Source: Streptomyces peucetius (GTDB taxonomy: Bacteria; Actinomycetota; Actinomycetes; Streptomycetales; Streptomycetaceae). Taken from it: a stretch of DNA of 64,000 nucleotides. The translations under genes and the position numbers were made by a program. Numbering within the stretch: the stretch's first letter is position 1; the number at the start of each line of letters is the position of its first letter. Below are positions 9,058 to 18,163 of the stretch, piece after piece. Below the pieces are notes generated by a model, which saw only the letters and a list, made by a program, of their open reading frames with translations, did not search any database and was not told the origin of the DNA. The stretch spans positions 6,696,001-6,760,000 of the forward strand of contig NZ_CP107567.1 of the NCBI RefSeq assembly GCF_025854275.1, given 5' to 3'.

Positions 9058-10518
9058 GTGGAGACACGGAACCGCATGGAAGCCCAACGGAAGAAGGTGC
9101 ACGACGTGGCGAAGCGCCGGAAGAACGGCCTCTACCAGGGGATCTCCGCAGAGCTGTCCGCGCTGATGCGGACGGGCTGGGCGGACACCGAACGGCACGG
9201 CCTCCAACTCACCGAGCAGGCCCCGCACGCCGCCCGCCGCCGCGCCGCGCTCTCCGCGCGGTTCCCCGGCGAACGCCTCGTGATCCCCTCGGGGAACCTC
9301 AAGGTCCGCTCGAACGACGACACCTACCCGTTCCGGCCGTACTCGGGCTACGTCCACATGGCCGGAGACCAGGTCCGGGACGGCGCGCTCGTCCTCGAGC
9401 CCCGCGCGGACGGCGGCCACGACGCCTACTGCTATCAGCTGCCGCGGGACAGCAGGGACGACGACGAGTTCTGGACGGGCGCCCACGCGGAACTGTGGAC
9501 GGGCCGGCGCCGCTCACTCGCCGAATCGGAGCGCGTGCTCGGCCTGCCGTGCCGCGACGTGCGCACCGCGGCCGCCGACCTGGCCGCCGCCTCCCGAACG
9601 CCGACCCGGATCGTCCGCGGGATCGACCCCTCCCTCGAGGCCGCCGTCACCACCGACGCGGAGCGGGACGCCGAACTGGAGGAGGCGCTCAGCGATCTGC
9701 GCCTCGTCAAGGACGCCTGGGAGATCGGGGAACTGCGCAAGGCCGTGGACTCCACCGTGCGCGGCTTCACCGACGTCGTCGGGGACCTTTCCCGGGCGAT
9801 CGCGTCGTCGGAGCGCTGGATCGAGGGCACGTTCTTCCGCCGCGCCCGCCTCGAGGGCAACGCCGTCGGCTACGGCTCGATCTGCGCCGCCGGCGAGCAC
9901 GCCACGATCATGCACTGGACGGACAACGACGGCCCGGTGCGCCCGGGGGACCTGCTGCTGCTCGACGCCGGAGTGGAGACGCACTCCCTCTACACCGCCG
10001 ACGTCACCCGCACCCTGCCGATCAGCGGCACCTTCACGCCCCTGCAGCGCGAGATCTACGACGCGGTGTACGAGGCCCAGGAGGCCGGCATGGCGGCGGT
10101 CAAGCCGGGCGCCCCGTACCGCGACTTCCACGAGGCGGCCCAACGCCACCTGACGGCACGGCTGGTCGAGTGGGGCTTCATCGACGGCCCCGTCGACCGC
10201 GCGTACGAACTCGGCCTGCAGCGCCGCTTCACCATGGCCGGCACCGGCCACATGCTGGGCCTGGACGTCCACGACTGTGCACAGGCCCGCACGGAGGAGT
10301 ACGCCGACGGTGTGCTGGAACCGGGCATGTGCCTGACCGTCGAGCCGGGCCTGTACTTCCAGGCGGACGACCTGACGGTGCCCGAGGAGTGGCGCGGCAT
10401 CGGCGTCCGGATCGAGGACGACCTGCTCGTCACCGACGACGGCCACGAGAACCTGTCGGCGGGTCTGCCACGCGCCGCGGACGAGGTCGAGGCGTGGATG
10501 GCGCGCTTCGCGGGCTGA
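9058..10518 (+). CDS. Xaa-Pro aminopeptidase (M24B, PepP-like)
   Basis: 486 residues from GTG 9058, or 480 from ATG 9076, which has GGAGAC just upstream. An N-terminal creatinase-like domain (1-200) is followed by the pita-bread metallopeptidase domain. The five metal ligands are visible: LLLLDAG and YTADVTRT (Asp, Asp), GTGHMLGLDVHD (His), TVEPGLY (Glu) and VRIEDDL (Glu). It removes an N-terminal residue preceding proline, in the cytoplasm, using two Mn or Zn ions. It looks intact and ends before a strong terminator. Confidence 0.93.
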   Translation: METRNRMEAQRKKVHDVAKRRKNGLYQGISAELSALMRTGWADTERHGLQLTEQAPHAARRRAALSARFPGERLVIPSGNLKVRSNDDTYPFRPYSGYVHMAGDQVRDGALVLEPRADGGHDAYCYQLPRDSRDDDEFWTGAHAELWTGRRRSLAESERVLGLPCRDVRTAAADLAAASRTPTRIVRGIDPSLEAAVTTDAERDAELEEALSDLRLVKDAWEIGELRKAVDSTVRGFTDVVGDLSRAIASSERWIEGTFFRRARLEGNAVGYGSICAAGEHATIMHWTDNDGPVRPGDLLLLDAGVETHSLYTADVTRTLPISGTFTPLQREIYDAVYEAQEAGMAAVKPGAPYRDFHEAAQRHLTARLVEWGFIDGPVDRAYELGLQRRFTMAGTGHMLGLDVHDCAQARTEEYADGVLEPGMCLTVEPGLYFQADDLTVPEEWRGIGVRIEDDLLVTDDGHENLSAGLPRAADEVEAWMARFAG

Positions 10519-10545
10519 ACGTGGCGGATGGCGTCAACGAGCGCA

Positions 10546-10580
10546 GATCCGCCGGCGGTTGCTGCGGCCGCCGGCGGATC
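10546..10580. terminator. Bidirectional terminator hairpin
   Basis: A perfect 13-bp stem (GATCCGCCGGCGG and its complement) with a nine-base loop sits between the convergent aminopeptidase and glutaredoxin genes. There is no U-tract, as usual for Streptomyces. Confidence 0.75.
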
Positions 10581-10613
10581 AGTCCTGTCCATTGTCGGCA
10601 GCGGCACAAGCGG

Positions 10614-11048
10614 TCATGCGGAACGGGAGAGCTGTTCACGTACCCATCGCGGGTCGGGGTTGGTATGAGGCCGCCCCGCCACGACGACGGTCGGCACGGT
10701 CTCGTTGCCGTCATTGGCCGCCCTCACGACGGCGGCGCCGGCCGGGTCACGCCAGATGTCCACCCAGTGCAGTCGGCGTGCGCTGCGGCCCAGGCGGATG
10801 CGCAACCGGAGGCAGTACACGCAGCCCGGCCTCCAGAAGACGACCGGCCGGGCGTCGACCGCGCTGCGGCGCTGTGCCTCCTCGGCACCGACCGACTTCG
10901 GGAAGATCAGCGGCGAGTTCACGCCGGCGAGCAGCACGAACACCGCCAGGAGTGCTGCGGCTGCGCCGGGAGACCCGTTGAAGGCCCGTACCGTCGCCAG
11001 GAATGCGCCGCAGAGGACGAACAGTGTCGGCAGGAGCCAGGCGCGCAT
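10614..11048 (-). CDS. Membrane-anchored glutaredoxin-like protein
   Basis: 144 residues from ATG 11048 (MRAWLLPTLFVL); the frame is open to 11141. Two hydrophobic helices lie at the N-terminus (about 4-22 and 30-45). A thioredoxin-fold domain follows, with the CxxC site WRPGCVYCLRLR, then a TVPTVVVAG cis-proline loop. It resembles actinobacterial mycoredoxin/glutaredoxin proteins that reduce mixed disulfides with mycothiol. The redox domain probably faces the cytoplasm. The start is uncertain because neither candidate has a good ribosome site. Confidence 0.8.
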   Translation of the reverse strand: MRAWLLPTLFVLCGAFLATVRAFNGSPGAAAALLAVFVLLAGVNSPLIFPKSVGAEEAQRRSAVDARPVVFWRPGCVYCLRLRIRLGRSARRLHWVDIWRDPAGAAVVRAANDGNETVPTVVVAGRPHTNPDPRWVREQLSRSA

Positions 11049-11170
11049 CATGACGACGAAGGCTATCGAGACGTCGAGTCGCTCATCGAACCGAGATCGC
11101 CGGTCAAGCAGCGCAGGCATGTCGGGCGGCGAGGCGGTCATGCACCGTCAGGTCGTTCATCGTCCCGCAC

Positions 11171-11305
11171 TCACATCGGTGCGCCGCCGGGCCGCTCCGC
11201 GCGGAGCATGGAGTAGAGCACCGAATCGCGCCACTGTCCGCCGCGCCACACCGCGGAGCGCAGCACGCCCTCCCTGACGAAGCTACGTGTGGTGTTCTTG
11301 CGCAT
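11171..11305 (-). pseudogene. GNAT acetyltransferase remnant
   Basis: About 44 residues matching only the C-terminal end of RimJ-like GNAT acetyltransferases (GFVREGVLRSAV-like FVREGVLRSAVWRGGQWRD, then SVLYSMLRAE). The acetyl-CoA binding region is absent and the upstream sequence is unrelated, so this is a truncated relic. Confidence 0.65.
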
Positions 11306-11521
11306 GGTTTCCCCGAGGGCCGGCGGTGCCGAGTGGAGGCGGTTCCGCGGCCGGAGGCCGCAGTGCCCCTGTGACGGAGCGGGTCGGGGTCCGGTTCGGC
11401 CGTTTCCGCCCACCGGCCGCATCTGTTATCGCACCGTGACTGGCTTCTGGCCGCAGGGTGGTTCGGAAAGCGACGAAGCCCTGGCGGGCCCGGTCGCACG
11501 GACCCGGCCCGCCCCCGCGCG

Positions 11522-12823
11522 TCACCGCTCCAGTTCCTTGTGCGCGCTCTCCGGCAGTCGCAGGTACACCGCCGACGAGACGAGGCACAGCACCGCCACG
11601 TACCAGGGGAACAGACCGGGGCGGTCGAGGTCCTTGAAGAGCGTGCCGACGTAGGGGGCGGTGCCGCCGAAGACGGCGACGGTCAGCGAGTACGGGAAAC
11701 CGATGCCCGCCGCGCGCACCCTTGCCGGGAACACCTCCGCGTTGACGGCCGCCGAGATCGAGGTGAAGCCGGTCAGCAGCACCATGCCCGCGCACTGTAC
11801 GAGCAGCAGTGACAGGAACGAGCCGTTCACCGCGCGCAGCAGCGGCACGCTCAGCACCGCGAAGCCGATCCCGGAGAACAGCAGCGACGGTTTGCGCCCG
11901 AAGCGGTCGGACAGCAGCCCGCCGATCGGCTGCAGCAGGGTGAAGAACGCCAGTGAAAGCGTCCCGGCGAGCAGCGCGTCGGCCTTGTCGATGTCGGTGT
12001 TGAGCTCCGCGTACGTCGGAAGGTACGACGTCCACGTGTAGTAGGCGATCGTGCCGCCGGCCGTGATGCCGCAGATCAGCAGCGACTCGCGCGGATGGTG
12101 CCGCAGCGCGTCGAACAGGCCCGGCCGCTCGCCCCGCTGCTGCTCGGCGCTGCGCGTCTCGTGCGCGCCGCGCCTGATCCAGAAGCCGACCAGACTGAGC
12201 AGCGCGCCGACGACGAACGGCACGCGCCAGCCCCAGCCGTCCATCTGCCCCTGGGCGAGCACACTCACCAGCAGCGCGGCGATGCCGGAGGCGGCGAGCT
12301 GGCCGATCGACGTGGAGACGTACTGGAACGACGAGAACAACCCCCGTCGCCCCGGCCCGGCCGACTCCACGAGGAACGTCGTCGACGCGGCGAACTCCCC
12401 GCCCACGGAGAGCCCTTGCAGCAGCCGCGCCAGCACCAGCACCACGGGCGCCATGATGCCCGCGGCGGCGTAGGTCGGAGTCAGGCCGACCAGCAGGCTG
12501 CTGCCGCCCATCAGCAGGATCGTGACGGTGAGCGCGAGGCGCCGGCCGTGACGGTCGGCGACGGCGCCCATGAGCAGCCCGCCGACGGGGCGCATGAAGA
12601 AGCCGACGGCGAAGACGGCGAACGTCGACAGCAGCGGCACCAGGGAGTTGCCGGAGCTCTTGGGGAAGACCTGGTCGGCGATGTAGGTGGCGAGGAAGGT
12701 GTACGCGTACCAGTCGTACCACTCCACCGCGTTGCCGACGGACGCGGCGAGCAACTGCCGTACGGGGCGCGGGGTTCCCGGGGTCTTCGCAGCGGGTGCT
12801 TCCTGCGGAGGCATCTCTGTCAT
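11522..12823 (-). CDS. MFS transporter, metabolite:H+ symporter (MHS) family
   Basis: 433 residues with twelve predicted transmembrane helices. The MHS signature appears early (AASVGNAVEWYDWYAYTFLA), followed by the MFS loop motif GAVADRHGRR and its repeat in the second half (LSDRFGRKPSLL). Members import organic acids such as shikimate, citrate, alpha-ketoglutarate or proline/betaine with protons. ATG 12823 is chosen because the N-terminus then has normal length. The open frame runs upstream into an unrelated immunity-gene fragment, which should not be added. The substrate is not predictable. Confidence 0.9.
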   Translation of the reverse strand: MTEMPPQEAPAAKTPGTPRPVRQLLAASVGNAVEWYDWYAYTFLATYIADQVFPKSSGNSLVPLLSTFAVFAVGFFMRPVGGLLMGAVADRHGRRLALTVTILLMGGSSLLVGLTPTYAAAGIMAPVVLVLARLLQGLSVGGEFAASTTFLVESAGPGRRGLFSSFQYVSTSIGQLAASGIAALLVSVLAQGQMDGWGWRVPFVVGALLSLVGFWIRRGAHETRSAEQQRGERPGLFDALRHHPRESLLICGITAGGTIAYYTWTSYLPTYAELNTDIDKADALLAGTLSLAFFTLLQPIGGLLSDRFGRKPSLLFSGIGFAVLSVPLLRAVNGSFLSLLLVQCAGMVLLTGFTSISAAVNAEVFPARVRAAGIGFPYSLTVAVFGGTAPYVGTLFKDLDRPGLFPWYVAVLCLVSSAVYLRLPESAHKELER

Positions 12824-12856
12824 GATCGCGACCATCCCCAACTGCGGCCCGCCGTA

Positions 12857-13066
12857 CGCCTCGGGCCGACACCTGGGGACGTAAGCGGGGTCCACGTCCT
12901 TCAACAACCGCGCCCGGCACACTTCGGCGATGCGCCCGAGCCACGTCCGGCCGTCGGCGTCGAACTCGTCGCTGTCGTTCCACCGGCCAAACGCCGCCCG
13001 CCACAGTGTGGCGACCGCATCGTCCGACAGGGCAGAGTGCAGCAACCGTTGCACGTCCTCCAGCGG
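12857..13066 (-). pseudogene. Remnant of a CdiI-type immunity gene
   Basis: Seventy codons (PLEDVQRLLHSALSDDAV through AYVPRCRPEA) nearly match the middle of the immunity gene at 35558-36226. At DNA level the stretch around 12905-12985 is almost identical to 35897-35977, so the duplication is recent. Both ends of the gene are missing. It lies out of context, between a transporter and a truncated helicase. Confidence 0.8.
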
Positions 13067-13192
13067 TCGCCGTGGCCGAGCGGATGAGGCTCTGGTGAGA
13101 CGTCCGTGGCACGGTGCGGCCGGTGCTGTGGCACGCGCGTCGCGTCGGTTCGGCCATGGCCGTGGCCGAGGCCGCACGGCGGCGATGCGCGA

Positions 13193-14239
13193 TCAGGCGG
13201 TCGACAGCAGCGGCTGGAGGAACTGGCTGGGGGTGCCGTGCCAGAAGATGTCCAGGCTGTCGCGGGCCCTCGTCGCGGCGACGAACAGCAGCGAACGGGC
13301 CCGCTGCATCTCCTTGCGATGGCGCAGGGCGTCTGCCGAGCGCAACCGCAGGATGTCCGAACGCGGCACGAGACCCTGCGACGCACCGGCGATGATCATC
13401 CGCTGGTATTCGAGCCCCTTGAATCGGAACATCGTGCCGATGTGCACCCCCTCGTCGCCGCGGGGGCCGTCCGGGCCGATCTCGGTGGCTCGAATGCTGA
13501 ACTGCTGCAGCGTATTGGCCGTTTCCGTCACCATGACGTTGGTGGGGACGCAGACGCCGATCTGCTCCAGCGGGATGTCGTCCCACCCGGCGATCAGCTC
13601 CGCGATGCCCTCCCGCTCGGCCTCCCAGCCGACATGCTGATGAAGGGCGGGCAGGCCGCCGCTCAGCACCGACCGGTAGCCCGCCAGGTTCTCCTCGTTG
13701 CCGTCCAGGTCGTCGAACGCCTCGCCGCTCAGTACGCCCAGCGCGGAGCCCAGGATCTGCCGCGTCGTGCGGTAGCTGAGCGACAACTTGGAGCTGCGGC
13801 CGCGGATGTTGACCCCGAGGCTGCCGAGAGTCACCTGGCTGCTGTAGATCCGCTGGTGGGTGTCGCCGACGAGGAAGATGTCGTTGCGGTCCCGGCGGAC
13901 CATCGCCCGCAGCATCTTCCAGTGGCCCGGCTGCAGGTCCTGTGCCTCGTCCACCACGATGTGCCGGTAGCGGGGGCGGAGCCGGCCGGCGGAGCTGTCC
14001 TGGAGGTGGATGTTGTCCAGGCCGCCCGCTTCCTCCCGCTGCCGCTCGACGGCCTCCATGCGCTGCTCACGCTCGATCTCCAGCCGTGCCGCCCGTTCGG
14101 CGACCTGCGCCCAGGTCTGCCGTCCGAGCCCGTCGAGACGCTGGGCGAACCGCTCCGTCAGCTGCCAGATCGGAACGGCCTGGTCTCTCGTGGCCGGGAG
14201 GGTAACGGCCTCCCAGGGGTCCCTGAACTGTGCCGACAT
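13193..14239 (-). pseudogene. UvrD/Rep-type helicase, N-terminally truncated
   Basis: About 348 residues from ATG 14239. Helicase motifs II (HIVVDEAQDLQPGH), III (IFLVGDTHQRIY), IV (LSYRTTRQI), V (VHIGTMFRFKGLEY) and VI (FVAATRARDSLDIFWHG) are all present. The Walker A half expected some 300 residues upstream is absent, so it cannot hydrolyse ATP alone. Superfamily 1A helicases normally run to about 700 residues. It is divergent from the GmrSD-like gene 150 bases away, in a region rich in defence fragments, and is probably the surviving 3' half of a defence or repair helicase. Confidence 0.8.
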
Positions 14240-14390
14240 GGTCAGCCTGGTGCGCCGGCTACATGGTATGGATCCATCGGTTGCCTCGTAGGAGATCGAC
14301 CGGCGTCGCCCCGCAAGCATCGGGGAACGACGCCGGGGCAATGATCCAGGTTTCCGCCCCTGGCGGCACGCACCTCACCATGATTGGTGC

Positions 14391-16067
14391 ATGCAAGAGC
14401 TCGAGGCGCACGAGATGCCCCTGCACAAGGTCTTCAGCAGCGACTACGACTTCCATGTCCCGGACTATCAGCGTCCTTACGCCTGGGAAGAGGAACAGGC
14501 GGTGCAACTGCTGACGGACCTCGTCGAGGCACTCGACCGTGGGACGGACGAGCCGTACTTCCTCGGATCGATCGTCCTTGTCAAGGAAGGCCAGACGGCA
14601 TCGAGAGCCGACGTCATCGACGGTCAGCAGCGGCTCACTACACTGACCATCCTGCTGTCGGTGCTGCGCGACCTCACCGACGACCCTCAGCTGAGCCTCG
14701 ACCTGGACACGCTGGTGAGCGAACCGGGCTCCAAGATGCTGGGCCTGGCGAGGAGGCCGCGCCTCACCCTGCGCCCACGTGACGCGGGGTTCTTCAGGCA
14801 ATATGTGCAGACGATGGGGGCCATCAAGACGCTGCGCGCGCTCAACGCCGAGATGCTGAGCACGGACGCGCAGAAGGCTGTCCTCCGAAACGCCGCCGCT
14901 CTGCACAGCAGGCTCGCCAACTGGTCGGAGGAGCGTCGGCTCGGGCTGGTGCAGATGCTCGGGGAGCGTACGTATCTGGTCGTCGTCAGTACTCCCGATC
15001 TCGACAGCGCCCATCGGATCTTCAGCGTGATGAACTCCCGAGGGCTCGACCTGTCGCCCACGGACATCTTCAAGTCGAAGATCATCGGCGATCTCGGGCC
15101 GAAGGCGTCCGACGAGTGCGCCACTGCGTGGGAGGATGCGGAAGAAGCTCTGGGCCGGGAGGACTTCGCGGAGCTCTTCCTCCATCTGCGCATGATCTAC
15201 GCCAAGAAGCGGGCCGAGCAGGAGCTGCTCAAGGAATTTCCGGAGCAGGTGCTCAGCCACTATCTTCCGGGCAGGGCTGAGACGTTCGTCAACGACGTCG
15301 TCCGTCCGTATGCCGATGCTTATGTTCAGGTGCGCGATGCCACCTATGAGGCCGCACAGGGAGCCGAGAAGGTCAACGCCTGGTTCAGACGGCTCCAGCA
15401 GGTCGACAACAACGACTGGAGGCCTGCCGCCCTATGGGCGCTGCGCAACCACGCGAATAATCCCCAGTGGCTCGATCAGTTCCTCGGGGCGCTGGAACGG
15501 CTGTCGGCCAGCATGTTCATCCGACGCGTCTACACCACTCCCCGGGTCACTCGCTATGCCGAGCTGCTGCGCCAGCTCGATCTGGGACACGGACTCGGCT
15601 CGGAAGCACTCGAGTTGACGGACGCGGAGCAGGCAGAGACCCGCGCCAGGCTGAACGGCGACCTGTACCTTGTCGGGAAGATCCGGAAGTACGTGCTGCT
15701 CCGGCTCGACGAGCTGCTGGCCCAGGGACAGGGGGTTGCCTACGACCATCCCGTCATCACCGTTGAGCATGTCCTCCCGCAGAACCCGAAGCCCGACTCG
15801 CAGTGGATCGCTCTCTTCGATGACGATGAACGCGCCGAGTGGACGCACAAGCTGGCGAACTTGGTCCTTCTCAATCGGGCGAAGAACTCCGTGGCACAGA
15901 ACTACGACTTCATTGTGAAGAAGGCCAAGTACTTCACCGGCCGCAGTGGCGTGGTGCCTTTCGCTCTGACCTCCCAAGTACTCCAGCACCTCGAGTGGAC
16001 CCCTGACCTGCTCAGCACGAGGCAGAAGCACCTCATGGAGCTGCTGAGCAACGAATGGCGTCTTTGA
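14391..16067 (+). CDS. DUF262/DUF1524 protein (GmrSD-like type IV restriction enzyme)
   Basis: 558 residues. The N-terminal DUF262 domain has the ParB-like DGQQR box (ADVIDGQQRLTTLTILL, about 80) after the opening YQRPYAWEEEQ. The C-terminal DUF1524 domain has the HNH-type nuclease core (TVEHVLPQNP, about 460, then LANLVLLNRAKN). This is the single-chain form of GmrSD, a nucleotide-dependent endonuclease that cuts modified (for example glucosyl-hydroxymethylcytosine) phage DNA. Both catalytic regions look intact. A methylase partner is not needed and none is present. The lower GC and rarer codons here suggest recent acquisition. Confidence 0.9.
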   Translation: MQELEAHEMPLHKVFSSDYDFHVPDYQRPYAWEEEQAVQLLTDLVEALDRGTDEPYFLGSIVLVKEGQTASRADVIDGQQRLTTLTILLSVLRDLTDDPQLSLDLDTLVSEPGSKMLGLARRPRLTLRPRDAGFFRQYVQTMGAIKTLRALNAEMLSTDAQKAVLRNAAALHSRLANWSEERRLGLVQMLGERTYLVVVSTPDLDSAHRIFSVMNSRGLDLSPTDIFKSKIIGDLGPKASDECATAWEDAEEALGREDFAELFLHLRMIYAKKRAEQELLKEFPEQVLSHYLPGRAETFVNDVVRPYADAYVQVRDATYEAAQGAEKVNAWFRRLQQVDNNDWRPAALWALRNHANNPQWLDQFLGALERLSASMFIRRVYTTPRVTRYAELLRQLDLGHGLGSEALELTDAEQAETRARLNGDLYLVGKIRKYVLLRLDELLAQGQGVAYDHPVITVEHVLPQNPKPDSQWIALFDDDERAEWTHKLANLVLLNRAKNSVAQNYDFIVKKAKYFTGRSGVVPFALTSQVLQHLEWTPDLLSTRQKHLMELLSNEWRL

Positions 16068-16144
16068 AATGCCTGCCGGCTGCGGTCGATCTCCCTGTGA
16101 TCGGCGCTGTCCTGCACAGGAGCACGCAAGCCCCGGCTGCTCGG

Positions 16145-16615
16145 TCACCCATGGCGGTCATCGGTGGACAGAGGAGGAAGCGGGCACGGAAGCTCGCGCA
16201 GGAAGCGGTGGGGGCAGCACACGACGGAGAAGGAGACGAGGTTCGTGGTCTTCGCGTAGTGCACCCACACGGCGTCGACGCCGCGCCCGAGCGCGTCCGC
16301 CGCGTAGGTGCTCTTCACGTCCAGGTCGATGTATGCCCGCCCGCCGTCCACGCGTTCGAAGGGCGGGCTCGCCTCGTAGGTCTTCCGCAGCCAGTCCATC
16401 GCGTCGCCCAGATCCGTCCACGTTCGGTGCGCGGCGGCCTGGTCACGGCGCATCAGCCAGTGGCCCACCTGCATGGGCGGCAGCGTGCCGGCGAGGAACG
16501 TGCGTGTCTGCTCGTCATGGGTCAGCTGTCCGGGGCGCCGCGCCCCTTCCTGCCCGTACGCCGTCCGCGTACCGGTCCAGGGGCCGAATCCGTGCCAGTG
16601 TCCCGACCAGGTCAT
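16145..16615 (-). CDS. Hypothetical protein, 156 residues
   Basis: I do not recognise a family. It is soluble and rich in Trp, Tyr and His near the N-terminus (WSGHWHGFGPWTGTR). A central DLGDAMDWLRKTYEASPPF is followed by YIDLDVKSTYAADAL and a C-terminal strand pair (VHYAKTTNLVSFSVVCCP). Codon use is normal for the host, and the frame is cleanly bounded. It lies 80 bases after the GmrSD-like stop on the opposite strand. It could be a nucleic-acid-associated or immunity-type protein, but nothing supports a function. Confidence 0.6.
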   Translation of the reverse strand: MTWSGHWHGFGPWTGTRTAYGQEGARRPGQLTHDEQTRTFLAGTLPPMQVGHWLMRRDQAAAHRTWTDLGDAMDWLRKTYEASPPFERVDGGRAYIDLDVKSTYAADALGRGVDAVWVHYAKTTNLVSFSVVCCPHRFLRELPCPLPPLSTDDRHG

Positions 16616-16695
16616 GTGCGTCCTCCAGAGGGTGCGGGCCGCCCGTGCTCGTGCCGGGCGGCCCGCTGTCGTGCCAGACGGTCAAGGGCGGACGG

Positions 16696-16932
16696 TCAGA
16701 TGCTCAGGGCCCGCCTCCTGGCCCAGCCGAGAGCGAAGTCGTCCAGCTCCGCTCCCGTGAAGCGCAGCTCCCTGCCGTTGCCGCCGGGCTTGCTGTCCCG
16801 CAGGGCGAACGCAGTCCCGGAGCCGGTGAGCGCGCCGACCTCGACGCAGGTCTCGTGCTCGCCGCCCTGGTTGCCGCCGCAGTAGTTCTCGAACGGGCCG
16901 CCCGCGGAGGGAAGGCTGTAGAGGTCGTGCAT
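16696..16932 (-). CDS. DUF397 protein
   Basis: 78 residues. The pattern (CVEVGAL, ALRDSKPGG, LRFTGAELDDFALG) is that of DUF397, a Streptomyces family usually encoded beside an XRE-type HTH regulator and linked to development (BldB/WhiJ-like context). The start ATG 16932 has AGGAGG 9 bases upstream. Here the usual regulator partner is missing, so it is an orphan copy. Confidence 0.85.
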   Translation of the reverse strand: MHDLYSLPSAGGPFENYCGGNQGGEHETCVEVGALTGSGTAFALRDSKPGGNGRELRFTGAELDDFALGWARRRALSI

Positions 16933-17648
16933 GGGATAGTCCTCCTGATGCATCCGCTGTGCGGAGATGCGGTCTCCGCGCCGTCGTGCACACGCACCCC
17001 ACCCGTGTCGTCTGCTGTCCAAGGGAGGCGACCGGGTGGGGAGTTCATCGACGAGTCACCGGGGCCGACCGTCATCGCGTCGGTGAGTATGGGCCGGTAT
17101 CAGGACGCCACGCCGGAGCAACACGACGACCGTGAGAGCAACGACCCGAACGAGCGGCGGCCGCGCGTCGGTCCCCGTTCGACACGCCGGGAGCGCGCGG
17201 CCAGGAGCCGGCGCCGGGCGGCCCGGGGTGGGCGGTCGTGGCTGCGGTGATCATTCGTCACGGTCAACACATTCGCGGTTGCCTACCGCTCTGACCAGCA
17301 GCAACCCGCCGACAGAGGACCGGTGTACGAGCATCCGCCACGGTGCGATGCGCGGGTACGGCAGTGCGGAGCCTCGGCGGGCCGGCACTGGTCGGTCTGC
17401 CCGGCGCCCGTGCGGGTGCGTGTTCGAGGTGATCGTCCGCGAGGCGTCGGGGGCGCCGCGTGCCGCGTGACGGAACGGCCGGATTCGTCATCCAATCCGG
17501 ACTGCTTCCCTGGTTCGCGTGCCACGCGTTGTGAGTCCCAGGGCACCCTGGGCGGCACGGGGTGGTCGGGTGTGGACTTCGAGCGTCAACCGTGCGGGAG
17601 TCGCTACGGTTTCGCAGAGACGTTGTCAGCTCATGGTGAGGAGTCAGC
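16933..17648 (+). other. Long intergenic region
   Basis: About 715 bases without a convincing gene. The minus strand between 17240 and 17080 can encode a short hydrophobic stretch (LVRVVALTVVVLL) that might be a single-helix membrane peptide, but no good start was found. The last 80 bases hold the promoter region and GAGGAG ribosome site of the gene at 17649. Confidence 0.45.
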
Positions 17649-18113
17649 GTGACGGAACTGGTTCAACAGGTGCAGTTTGACGCCGACGTCGGATATCACA
17701 GCTTCTGCCTGCAGGAGTCGGACGATGCGGATCTCCCCGTGCCGTATCCCGACGACACGGTGTTCGGACAGTTCCTCACCGCCTTTCCCGGGAGGATCGA
17801 CATCTTCAGCGCCGGGCACACGCACACGGCCGCGGTGACCGCGGAGGTGTGGGCCGGGCGCCCGCCGGAGGAGGACCCGGAACGGTGGGACGAGTACGGG
17901 GAGTGCGAGTACGTGTCGACCAGCGGTGTCGTGGCCGTCTGGTCGATGAGCCTCGGGCATACCGAGCACAGCGTGACGCTGTCGGACAGCGGCGGCACAT
18001 GGCAGGTACAGGTGTACAGCGTCGGCCGGGCTGAGGCCGAGCGACTGTCCGCGGAAACCGGCACCGCCGAGGGGGTGGAGCGCTACCTGGTGCGGTTCTG
18101 GCGCGCCGCGTAG
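17649..18113 (+). CDS. Hypothetical acidic protein, 154 residues
   Basis: Starts at GTG 17649 with GAGGAG 7 bases upstream. It is strongly acidic and predicted mostly beta: FDADVGYHSFCLQESDD, IDIFSAGHTHTAAVTAEVW, GGTWQVQVYSVGRAEA. No family is recognised. It converges on the secreted NucA/NucB-like nuclease across a shared terminator. Small acidic beta proteins beside secreted nucleases are often immunity proteins, but opposite orientation weakens that idea here. Confidence 0.65.
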   Translation: MTELVQQVQFDADVGYHSFCLQESDDADLPVPYPDDTVFGQFLTAFPGRIDIFSAGHTHTAAVTAEVWAGRPPEEDPERWDEYGECEYVSTSGVVAVWSMSLGHTEHSVTLSDSGGTWQVQVYSVGRAEAERLSAETGTAEGVERYLVRFWRAA

Positions 18114-18130
18114 CGCGGACGACGCGTCGA

Positions 18131-18157
18131 GGGCGGGGACCCCGGCGGTCCCCGCCC
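18131..18157. terminator. Bidirectional terminator hairpin
   Basis: A perfect 11-bp stem (GGGCGGGGACC / GGTCCCCGCCC) with a five-base loop lies between the convergent genes ending at 18113 and 18164. Confidence 0.8.
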
Positions 18158-18163
18158 CGTCGA

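Noticed and set aside
12824..13177. N-terminal extension of the MFS transporter
   Set aside because: The open frame upstream of 12823 encodes an immunity-gene fragment, not transporter sequence, and ATG 12823 gives the normal family length.
16933..17648. Several open frames of 60-110 codons on both strands
   Set aside because: Composition is Arg/Pro/Ser-rich as expected for noncoding high-GC DNA, with no ribosome sites or recognisable motifs.
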